Source: an uncultured Paracoccus sp. (GTDB lineage Bacteria > Pseudomonadota > Alphaproteobacteria > Rhodobacterales > Rhodobacteraceae). From it: a stretch of 64,000 bases of DNA. A program made the translations under genes and the position numbers. The stretch covers positions 186,001-250,000 of the forward strand of contig NZ_CANMEH010000002.1 of NCBI RefSeq assembly GCF_947496875.1, read 5' to 3'. The first letter of the stretch is position 1, and every line of letters begins with the position of its first letter. This document shows positions 57,159 to 64,000 of the stretch, piece after piece. Under the pieces are notes generated by a model. That model saw only the letters and a list, made by a program, of their open reading frames with translations, was not told the DNA's origin and did not search any database.

Positions 57159-58222
57159 GGGTCCAACTCGGCCAGCAGCCCGGGGCGGGCGATGCCGCCG
57201 ACGGCCGGGATGCCCGGCTTGCCCGCCGGCAGGCCCAGCACCGCGGTCAGCGCGTCGTAGCGCCCGCCCGATGCGACCGGCGGCCAGTCCGGATGCGCCG
57301 TCGCGGTGAAGCTGAAGGTGAAGCCGTCGTAATATTCCATGGTGGTGCGGCCGTGGCTCGCCTCGAACCGGATGGTGGCCGGATCGATGCCGCGGGCGGC
57401 GATCGCGTCCAGCCGTGCGGCCAGCCGGTCCACCGCCTCGGCGATCGCGGGGATGTGGTCGGCCAGCACCCGCAGTTCGTCGAGCGCCTGCGGGGCAGCC
57501 CCGGTCAGGGCGAAAAGCCTGTGCAGACGCTCCCGCCAGATGCCGGGCAGCACCGGTTCGGCGCGCGCCGATTCCAGCCGGGCGATCCGCGCCGCCATCT
57601 CGGCTTCGCTGCGCAAGCCGGTCCAGGGCGCCCCGTTGACGGCAAAGCTGCGCGGCACCAGCGGGCGCGAAAAACGGTCCAGCAGCCGTTCGAAGCGACG
57701 CGGGCGCCAGATGTGGTGGGCGAGCATGGCGCAGCGTTCGGGCGACAGGGGCAGCCCGGCCACGGCATCCAGCAGCAGGTCCATGTCGCCGATCGTGGCG
57801 GCCAGCCGGTGCGGTGCCAGCAGCCGGTGGAACAGGGCGAAGACCTCGGCGTCGGCGTCGGGATCGCGGGAAAACAGCTCATACCCGACCTGCAGGTATT
57901 CGTTGTCGCGCGGATGCTCGGGGCGGGTGTCGCCGTGGTCCTGCTTGCGGAACACCTCGCCCAGGTAGCAGTAGCGGGCCGGTTCGGCGCCGGCGGCCAT
58001 GTGCATGCTGACCACCGGCACCGTGAAGTCGGGGCGCAGCACGACCTCGCCGCGGATCGGGTCGGTGGTCAGGTAGGCGCGGGCCCGGATATCCTCGCCA
58101 TAAAGCTCCAGCAGGGTGTCGGCGGGCAGCAGGATGTCGGGCGCGACCTCGACCGCGCCGGCGTCCCGGAACGCGGCCAGCAGCCGCTGGCCAACCGCGG
58201 CCTTGGCGGTGCGGGGGATCAT
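57152..58222 (-). CDS. hisZ: ATP phosphoribosyltransferase regulatory subunit HisZ
   Basis: HisZ is a catalytically inactive histidyl-tRNA synthetase paralogue that forms a hetero-octamer with short HisG. The 356-residue product shows class II synthetase motif remnants: [15 protein letters not shown] near residue 68, [20 protein letters not shown] near 88, and the C-terminal [20 protein letters not shown]. No anticodon-binding domain is present. ATG at 58222 ([10 protein letters not shown]) overlaps the hisS stop by four bases. Confidence 0.93.
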   Translation of the reverse strand: MIPRTAKAAVGQRLLAAFRDAGAVEVAPDILLPADTLLELYGEDIRARAYLTTDPIRGEVVLRPDFTVPVVSMHMAAGAEPARYCYLGEVFRKQDHGDTRPEHPRDNEYLQVGYELFSRDPDADAEVFALFHRLLAPHRLAATIGDMDLLLDAVAGLPLSPERCAMLAHHIWRPRRFERLLDRFSRPLVPRSFAVNGAPWTGLRSEAEMAARIARLESARAEPVLPGIWRERLHRLFALTGAAPQALDELRVLADHIPAIAEAVDRLAARLDAIAARGIDPATIRFEASHGRTTMEYYDGFTFSFTATAHPDWPPVASGGRYDALTAVLGLPAGKPGIPAVGGIARPGLLAELDPC

Positions 58223-59715
58223 CGGGCCAGCATGTCCCGCACGGCGCCGACCATGTCGGGGCGCGGTACCTCGACCTGGGCGGGCTGGGATTTCCATTCC
58301 TCGACAGAAGCTTCTGCGGCGATCCTGGCACCCAGGATGAGGTCCTTGACCTGGACCACGCCGCGGGCGGATTCGTCGGCGCCCTGGATGATGGCCACCG
58401 GGGCGCCGCGCCGGTCCGCGTATTTCAGCTGGTTGCCGAAGTTCTTGGGGTTGCCCAGATAGACCTCGGCCCGGATTCCGGCGGCGCGCAGCTCGGCGGC
58501 CATTGCCTGGTATTCGGCCATCCGGTCGCGGTCCATGACGGTGACCACGACGGGACCGGCGCTGTCCGCCCCGGCCAGACCCTTTTCGTGCAGCGCGGCC
58601 AGCAGGCGGTCGACGCCGATGCTGACGCCGGTGGCCGGGACCTTCTGCCCGGTGAAGCGTTCGACCAGGTCGTCGTAGCGGCCGCCACCGGCGACCGACC
58701 CGAACTGGCGGGTGCGGCCCTTGTCGTCGCGGATCTCGAAGGTCAGCTCGGCCTCGAACACCGGCCCGGTGTAATAGCCGAGGCCGCGGACTACCGACGG
58801 GTCGATGACGACGCGGTCGGGGCCGAGGCCCATGGCGTCCAGCAGGGCGGCGATCTGCGCCAGCTCGTCGACACCGTCGGCCCCGATCGCCGAGGCGCCG
58901 ACCGCGGCGCGCAGGTTGGTCAGGGTGGCCGAGGTGGTGTCGCGGCGCGAGGTCAGGAATGCCAGCACCGGCTCGGCCTGTGCCGGGGTCAGGCCGACGC
59001 CCTCGATTTCCGCGCCAGAGGCATCGGTGCGGCCGGTCGTCAGCAGCGCGCGCACGCCGTCCGCCCCGACCTTGTCGAACTTGTCGATCTGGCGCAGCAC
59101 GTCGGCGGCCTGATCGGCCCCCACCTGCGCGGCCTCCATCACGCCGTTCAGGACCTTGCGGTTGTTCACCCGCACCAGATAGTCGCCGCGGCTAATCCCC
59201 GCCGCCTCCAGCGCGTCGGCCAGCATGGCGATGATCTCGGCGTCGGCGGCGACGCTGGCGGCGCCCACCGTGTCGGCGTCGCACTGGTAGAACTGGCGAT
59301 AGCGCCCCGGCCCGGGCTTTTCGTTGCGCCAGACCGGACCCATCGCATAGCGCCGATAGGGAAACGGCAGGTCGTTGCGGTACTGCGCAGCGACGCGGGC
59401 CAGTGGCGCGGTCAGGTCATAGCGCAGCGCCAGCCAGTCGCCCGCGCCGCCATCGCCCTTGCCGATCCCGGGCACCGCCTCTTCCTGCCAGGCGAAGACG
59501 CCGGCGTTAGGGCGGTCCACGTCGGGCAGGAACTTGCCCAGCGCCTCGACCGTCTCGACCCCGCTGGTTTCCAGCGCATCGAAGCCGTGGCGATGATAGA
59601 CGGCGGCGATCCGGTCCAGCATCGCCTTGCGCTCGGTCACCTCGGCGCCGAAATAGTCGCGAAACCCCTTTGGGGTCTCGGCGCGGGGGCGTCGGGGTTT
59701 GCTGTCCTTGGCCAT
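58219..59715 (-). CDS. hisS: Histidyl-tRNA synthetase HisS
   Basis: HisS charges tRNA-His with histidine. The 498-residue product is the longer alphaproteobacterial/eukaryotic-like form. Motif 1 region begins after the basic N-terminus at [20 protein letters not shown]. Motif 2 is [20 protein letters not shown] near 120. The histidine-specific motifs [20 protein letters not shown] near 300 and [15 protein letters not shown] are intact, as is the C-terminal HGTP anticodon domain ([17 protein letters not shown]). First gene of hisS-hisZ-hisG. Confidence 0.97.
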   Translation of the reverse strand: MAKDSKPRRPRAETPKGFRDYFGAEVTERKAMLDRIAAVYHRHGFDALETSGVETVEALGKFLPDVDRPNAGVFAWQEEAVPGIGKGDGGAGDWLALRYDLTAPLARVAAQYRNDLPFPYRRYAMGPVWRNEKPGPGRYRQFYQCDADTVGAASVAADAEIIAMLADALEAAGISRGDYLVRVNNRKVLNGVMEAAQVGADQAADVLRQIDKFDKVGADGVRALLTTGRTDASGAEIEGVGLTPAQAEPVLAFLTSRRDTTSATLTNLRAAVGASAIGADGVDELAQIAALLDAMGLGPDRVVIDPSVVRGLGYYTGPVFEAELTFEIRDDKGRTRQFGSVAGGGRYDDLVERFTGQKVPATGVSIGVDRLLAALHEKGLAGADSAGPVVVTVMDRDRMAEYQAMAAELRAAGIRAEVYLGNPKNFGNQLKYADRRGAPVAIIQGADESARGVVQVKDLILGARIAAEASVEEWKSQPAQVEVPRPDMVGAVRDMLAR

Positions 59716-59762
59716 CGGCAGTCCTTGTCGGTCGCGGGGACCGCTTAGCGGAAGGGTCGGAC

Positions 59763-59999
59763 ATGGACAAGTTTGAGGGCGGCGACAAGGTGCAGGGCGC
59801 GGATGCGCTGCAGGCCATCGAGGAACGCCTGGCGCATTTTCAGCGCACAGTGGACGACCTGTCCGACGTGGTCGCCCGGCAAGATGCCGAGATCCGGCGA
59901 ATGGCGCGGCATGTCGGGCTGCTGATGGAACGCGCCGCCGAGCAGCAGGCGGAAGAGGGCAGCATCGCGCTGGCCGACCAGCGGCCGCCCCACTGGTAA
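59763..59999 (+). CDS. slyX: SlyX family protein
   Basis: The 78-residue protein matches SlyX: a single alpha-helical coiled coil ([20 protein letters not shown], then [20 protein letters not shown]) and the conserved C-terminal RPPHW. SlyX has no defined function. It is divergent from hisS (47-bp gap), and the M20 peptidase follows convergently. Confidence 0.87.
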   Translation: MDKFEGGDKVQGADALQAIEERLAHFQRTVDDLSDVVARQDAEIRRMARHVGLLMERAAEQQAEEGSIALADQRPPHW

Positions 60000-60024
60000 G
60001 GCGCCCACGCGATCCGGCGGCCCC

Positions 60025-61295
60025 TCAGCCGCCGAGCAGGTCGTCCAACACCAGCGCCATGACCTTGGCGCTGTCCTCCATGTCCTGCACCCCGATCCAT
60101 TCGTCCGGCTGGTGCGCCAGGTCCAGGATGCCGGGGCCATAGGCGATGCAGTTCTGCAGCCGCCCGATCCGGTCGATATGCTTCTGGTCATAGGTGCCGG
60201 GCGACACCACATAGCCGGCCTGCAGCCCCAGCACGCGTTCGATCGCGGCAGCCGTGGTGCGCACCACCGGCGCGTCCCGGTCGGTCATCGAGGGGATCAC
60301 CTCGAACAGGTCGCGGATCTCGTAGGAAAAGCTGGGGCGTTCGGCGCGGACCCGTTCCATCAGGGCGCGGATCTCGGCCTTGACCTCGTCCAGTTGCTCC
60401 TCGATCAGGAACCGCCGGTCGATGACGATGCGGCAGCGGTCGGGGACACACGGCGCAGGCAAGCCGGTATAGTCGGCGTCGGGTTCGCGCGCCCCGCCAT
60501 GGATCGAATTGATGTTCAGCGTCGAGGACCGCGCCCCTTCGGGAACCACCGGCATCGCGGTGTGCCGGCACGCCAGCGCGGGATAGAGCGTGCGTTCCAT
60601 CTCGTCGATCACCGCGCCCATGTGGCGCACGGCGCAATCCCCCAGGAACGGCATCGAGCCATGCGCGATGCGGCCCCTTGTCTCGATCTCGGCCCACCAG
60701 ACGCCGCGATGCCCCAGGCAGATCCGGTCCTTGTTCAGCGGTTCGGGGATGATCACGTGCTGCACGTCGGCGAACCGGCCCTGCTCGGCCAGGAACGCCA
60801 CCCCGCCGAACCCGCCCGATTCCTCATCGGCGGTGCGCTGATCTGGACGCGGCCGCGGTGGTCCGGGCGGGTGGCGACAAACGCCTCGGCGGCGATGATG
60901 CTGGCGGCCAGCCCACCCTTCATGTCGCAGGCGCCGCGGCCGTAGATGCGGTCCGTTTCTGGGTCATGGTCGGCCCCGAAGGGGTCGCGGGTCCAGCCGT
61001 GGCCGACCTCAACCACGTCGTGGTGGCTGTTGAAGTGGACGCAATCGCCAGGCCGGCCGCCGTCACGGGTGGCTATCAGGTTCCAGCGCGGGTGGCGTTC
61101 GCTGTCACCCGGCGCACCGTGGGCGCGGACCAGTTCGACCTGCCAGCCCTGCGGCTCCAACCGGGCGGCAAGATAGTCGCAGATGTCGCGATAGTGCAGG
61201 CCGGGGGGGTTCAGCGTGGGGATCCGGATCAGGTCCTGGGTCAGGCGGATCAGATCGGCGCGGCGATCGGCGACGGCGCAAGACAGGTCGGTCAT
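60025..61295 (-). pseudogene. M20 family peptidase/deacetylase (ArgE/DapE-like), frameshifted
   Basis: The gene encodes a zinc amidohydrolase of the acetylornithine deacetylase/succinyl-DAP desuccinylase family, about 423 residues if repaired. The first part (61295 to about 60838) reads from MTDLSCAVADRRADLIRLTQ through FNSHHDVVEVGHGW and YGRGACDMKGGLAA, including the metal His and Asp. The second part (from about 60838 to 60025) reads TADEESGGFGGVAFLAEQGR and on to the dimerisation domain. The expected ISGTADEES is broken because one base is missing near 60835-60838. Either the gene is inactivated or the base is a sequence error. Confidence 0.85.
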
Positions 61296-61468
61296 GGGAT
61301 GCAGGCTAGGCCCGGCAGGACCCGGGCGCAACGGGCCGCGGCGATCACGCCATTGCCTCCGGACGCGGGCTGACGCATGAGGGCCGCAGGTCGCGCTGGG
61401 AACGCCGCACAACCTTGGCGCGTTCCCCGGCGGGGTGCCGGTCGCCGCCAGTTCGAGGAGCTTGTCGC

Positions 61469-62131
61469 ATGCGCGTTGTCCAGGTCACGACCGGCGTCGT
61501 GTTCGGTGTGTTGGTATTCCTGTTCCTGGATTACGCGCTGCCGTCGCGGAACACGGTGCGGATCACCAACGTCTACAACCAGATCACTGACCTGGGTCCG
61601 AACGCGATCTTCTATGCCTCGCCCCGGACCGGCACCGTGGAAACCTCCGACGGGCGGCGCGACGTCCGTTACATCGCGGCGGTGCGGCCCGGCGGCAAAC
61701 CCTTCGTCTATCGCAACGAGGACACCGGCTGGATCTGGCCGCCCTATTTCAAGTACGACAGTTCCAACCTACACGCGGTCGCGTCCGACCAGGTCTCGAC
61801 GGCGGCCAACCCGAAATGGGTCAGCATAACCGCCTATGGCTGGCGCATCCCGTGGTGGACGATCTTTCCGAACGCGATCTCCATCGATCCGGTGGCGGGG
61901 CCCAACGACCGGCCGCTGAACTGGCTGGCGATGCTGATCCTGGGGCTGATGGGCGCGGCGCTGCTGGCGATCTGGCGAATGTGGAACCGGTTCCGCGGGC
62001 GCCACGCGCCGCGTCGGGTCGTCCAGGTGCGGCACGATCCCAGCAGCGCGACAACGGTACGGCAGGTGGCGCCGATGCGACCGGCGGGCGGCCGGGTGCG
62101 GCGCTGGTGGGACGGGTTGCGCGGGCGCTGA
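61469..62131 (+). CDS. DUF1523 family membrane protein
   Basis: The 220-residue protein matches DUF1523. An N-terminal membrane helix (TTGVVFGVLVFLFLDYAL) is followed by a periplasmic domain with TVRITNVYNQITDLGPNAIF, VYRNEDTGWIWPPYFKYDS and ITAYGWRIPWWTIFPNAISI. A second helix (LNWLAMLILGLMGAALLAIW) ends in a basic Arg-rich cytoplasmic tail. Function unknown. GAGGAG precedes the ATG at 61469. It is divergent from the M20 gene. Confidence 0.88.
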   Translation: MRVVQVTTGVVFGVLVFLFLDYALPSRNTVRITNVYNQITDLGPNAIFYASPRTGTVETSDGRRDVRYIAAVRPGGKPFVYRNEDTGWIWPPYFKYDSSNLHAVASDQVSTAANPKWVSITAYGWRIPWWTIFPNAISIDPVAGPNDRPLNWLAMLILGLMGAALLAIWRMWNRFRGRHAPRRVVQVRHDPSSATTVRQVAPMRPAGGRVRRWWDGLRGR

Positions 62132-62163
62132 GACGCCCCGGCGCGGCAGAGCTGGGCAGCCCG

Positions 62164-62970
62164 TCAGGCGCGGCGCCGGGGCCTGTCGTGGCGCAGCGTC
62201 TCGATGCGCAGGCGGATCGCCTCGGTCAGCGCCTCGCGCGGCAGGCCGGATTCCTGCGACAAGCGCAGCAGCCCGAAATGCACCCGCGCCAGTTCCTGGT
62301 AGTAGCGGGCGAAGGTGTAGTTGATCGAGGCGCCGGCGACCGCGCCGAAGATCGGGGTCGCCTGGGCTGCCAGCTTCTGCCCCAGCACCGCGGACAGGCG
62401 CGGCGCGATGCGAGCGATCAGCCCCTGCACGGTCTGGCCGGTGATCGACAGCTTGGCGGCCAGCAGGCCCAGATCGGTGCCGTCGTCATCGGCCATCGGG
62501 CCGGCGGCGGCAAAGACGCGCAGCGCCTCCATCCGGATCTCGTCGCTGTCGGCGTCCAGCCCGTGTTCGGCCGCGATCTCCAGGATCCCGCGCAGCAGCA
62601 TGGTGATGGTCAGCGGCAGTTCGACCATCGCGCCGGGCAGCCCGGCCAGCCCGCCGGCGGCGCCTGACACGGTCGAGGCCAGGCGGTTGAACCAGTCGCC
62701 GCGGTCGCGGACCATGCGGCGCGACCGGCCGGCCGCGTAGACCGCCCGGTTCAGCCCCGACAGGGTGATGTCGTCCAGGCGATGCCGCACGAACCCGGGC
62801 AGCCGTTCCATCACGGTCTGGGCGCTGCCCCCGATCGTGGCCAAGATTTCCATCCCCAGACCACCGGCGGCCAGATAGCGACGGGCCAGGCGGTCGATCT
62901 CGGCGTGGACCGTCGGATCGGTGATCGGCGGCAGGATGGTCTGGCGATCAGGCAGGTCGGGTGCGGTCAT
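62164..62970 (-). CDS. EcsC family protein
   Basis: The 268-residue protein matches the EcsC family. It has RLARRYLAAGGLGMEILATI near residue 27 and a hydrophobic Gly-rich core TVSGAAGGLAGLPGAMVELP near 100, followed by LTITMLLRGILEIAAEHGLD. QTVQGLIARIAPRLSAVLGQ and a second hydrophobic segment (ATPIFGAVAGASINYTFARY) complete the fold. EcsC proteins are putative membrane-associated or lipid-binding proteins of unknown function. The ATG at 62970 lies 23 bp inside the upstream GNAT gene. Confidence 0.87.
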   Translation of the reverse strand: MTAPDLPDRQTILPPITDPTVHAEIDRLARRYLAAGGLGMEILATIGGSAQTVMERLPGFVRHRLDDITLSGLNRAVYAAGRSRRMVRDRGDWFNRLASTVSGAAGGLAGLPGAMVELPLTITMLLRGILEIAAEHGLDADSDEIRMEALRVFAAAGPMADDDGTDLGLLAAKLSITGQTVQGLIARIAPRLSAVLGQKLAAQATPIFGAVAGASINYTFARYYQELARVHFGLLRLSQESGLPREALTEAIRLRIETLRHDRPRRRA

Positions 62971-63544
62971 GGGCGGGCTCCTTCAACGGGTGGACCTCGG
63001 TGCAGGCCGGCGGCGGTGCAGAGCCGTCGATCTCGGCCAGCGCGGCGTGAACCTGCGGCGAGGTCTCGCGGACCACGGCACCGCGCACATCAACCCAGGC
63101 GCCGGGGATCAGTTCCAGCCCCAGCACCCGCTCGGGATTGGTGGGCGGGGGCATCACCACGCCGTCCAGCTTGGCAAACCCGAACCGCGCGTAATAAGGG
63201 GCGTCACCCACCAGCATCACCCGCTGCCACCCGATCGCGGCCGCGCGCGACAGGCTTTCGCGCATCAGCAGGCCGCCCAGCCCCTCGCCCTGAACGGTGG
63301 GATGCACGGCCACGGGCCCCAGCAGCAGCACCGGCCGGTCATCCACCCGCACCGGCCAGAACCGGATCGCGGCGACCACGGCGTCGGATCCGTCACGCAG
63401 GCACAGGCACAGCGGCGCGACCATCGGGACCCCGTCGCGCAGCCGGTACGAACTTAGCGCGGTGCGCCCCGGCCCGAAGCAAAGGTCCATCAGCGCCTCG
63501 ATCTCGGGCGTGTCCTGGTCCGTTTCGGGGCACAGCTCGTACAT
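62948..63544 (-). CDS. GNAT family N-acetyltransferase (YhbS-like)
   Basis: The 198-residue protein belongs to the YhbS-type GNAT acetyltransferases. Motif A is LLLGPVAVHPTVQGEGLGGL near residue 73, then LMRESLSRAAAIGWQRVMLV. The following GDAPYYARFGFAKLDGVVMP is the family hallmark. The substrate is unknown. Start ATG at 63544 (MYELCPETDQDTPEIEALMD). It overlaps ecsC by 23 bp and is divergent from the flavin reductase. Confidence 0.9.
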   Translation of the reverse strand: MYELCPETDQDTPEIEALMDLCFGPGRTALSSYRLRDGVPMVAPLCLCLRDGSDAVVAAIRFWPVRVDDRPVLLLGPVAVHPTVQGEGLGGLLMRESLSRAAAIGWQRVMLVGDAPYYARFGFAKLDGVVMPPPTNPERVLGLELIPGAWVDVRGAVVRETSPQVHAALAEIDGSAPPPACTEVHPLKEPAHDRTRPA

Positions 63545-63688
63545 CCGGTCCCCTTTCGCGGGTGGCGGCGTGGTTATCACCCGGGCCGCGGCGATCAACC
63601 GGAAAAACGCCGGCGGCGGTCCGGCCGGTGTTGTCGCGCCGGTCCCGGCCCGCCAGTATGCGCCCGCAACGAGGAGGTCGCCCCCGCC

Positions 63689-64000
63689 ATGTTCTATCGC
63701 CCCGAAAACGGCCACGGCATGCCGCACAACCCGTGGAACGCCATCGTCGCCCCCCGGCCGATCGGCTGGATTTCCACGCGCGGGCGGCTGGGCGACAACC
63801 TGGCCCCCTATTCGTTCTTCAACGCCACCGCCTATGTGCCGCCGCAGGTGATGTTCGCGTCCACAGGGGCCAAGCAGGACCGCGCCGGTACCAAGGACAC
63901 GGTCGCGCAGATCGCCGAGACGCGGGTGTTCTGCGTCAACATCGCCGACCACGCGCTGAAGGACCAGATGAACGCCTCGACTGCGGCTTTTCCAGCCGGG
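63689..64000 (+). CDS. Flavin reductase family protein, partial (3' end beyond right edge)
   Basis: About 104 residues of a flavoredoxin/flavin reductase-like FMN-binding split-barrel protein are visible: MPHNPWNAIVAPRPIGWIST near residue 11, LAPYSFFNATAYVPPQVMFA near 39 and the nucleotide-site stretch KDTVAQIAETRVFCVNIADH near 69. GAGGAGG precedes the ATG at 63689. The gene continues past the window. Confidence 0.88.
   Translation, partial: MFYRPENGHGMPHNPWNAIVAPRPIGWISTRGRLGDNLAPYSFFNATAYVPPQVMFASTGAKQDRAGTKDTVAQIAETRVFCVNIADHALKDQMNASTAAFPAG

Overview
The window is about 64 kb of G+C-rich bacterial chromosome made almost entirely of housekeeping genes. It looks like an alphaproteobacterium of the Rhodobacteraceae, probably Paracoccus or a close relative. 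The clues are inferred from gene content and family resemblance: a B12-dependent ribonucleotide reductase (NrdJ), a short HisG with HisZ, an NDUFS4-like complex I subunit, a KpsT/KpsE pair of rhodobacterial type, and small DUF1523, DUF2171 and 'CTP synthetase'-like proteins. I see no insertion sequence, prophage, integrase, CRISPR array or rRNA.

Layout. 1-2.5 kb, minus strand: hisH (cut by the left edge), hisB, a glycosyltransferase-like gene with a probable 3' frameshift, and tRNA-Tyr. 2.6-4.7 kb: rlmB, a secreted YHS protein, a possible small RNA with an intrinsic terminator, and a CoA-binding protein gene. 4.8-6.5 kb: leuA behind a leucine-rich leader peptide and hairpin (attenuator). 6.8-13.4 kb: the cell-shape operon mreB-mreC-mreD-mrdA-rodA, ending in a GhrA-like reductase. 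13.4-14.7 kb: SseB and a uracil-DNA-glycosylase-family gene. 14.9-19.6 kb: an overlapping chain kpsT-kpsE-kdsA-mscS (capsule export, Kdo synthesis and a BON-MscS channel). 19.7-24.9 kb: ion and sulfur transporters, an RcnB-like secreted protein, cytochrome c and SRAP, with two gene-poor stretches. 25.2-35.7 kb: nrdJ with a candidate NrdR box, fau and mgtE (overlapping), hisN, an XRE regulator, a quinone oxidoreductase, a Bax-inhibitor-1 protein, tRNA-Arg, GNAT and the NDUFS4-like gene. 35.9-43.8 kb: Cu/Zn sodC, uvrB, an I78 lipoprotein, a secreted rhodanese, an orphan ParA, an M19 dipeptidase, a flavin oxidoreductase and an HTH protein. 43.8-50.3 kb: prfC, nadK, glyA, an esterase, cytochrome b561 and a DksA/TraR protein. 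50.5-51.4 kb: one AT-richer DUF6602-like gene directly after lepA, the clearest accessory gene. 53-64 kb: lepA, a copper chaperone, class I FBP aldolase, ftsY, hisS-hisZ-hisG, slyX, a frameshifted M20 peptidase, EcsC, GNAT and a flavin reductase (cut by the right edge).

How the genes work together. Histidine synthesis is split over three loci (hisH/hisB, hisN, hisG/hisZ). The mre/mrdA/rodA block builds the elongation machinery. The kps/kdsA chain suggests Kdo-linked surface polysaccharide export, although no permease is present here. The most informative non-coding elements are the leu leader before leuA, the candidate small RNA at 4.14-4.24 kb, the NrdR-like box before nrdJ, and a tandem repeat between the aldolase gene and ftsY. 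Two single-base frame disruptions (near 1.1 kb and 60.84 kb) are either real lesions or assembly errors. I found no convincing previously undescribed multi-gene system. The best candidates for new biology are the DUF6602 islet and the leu leader, which lacks a canonical terminator.
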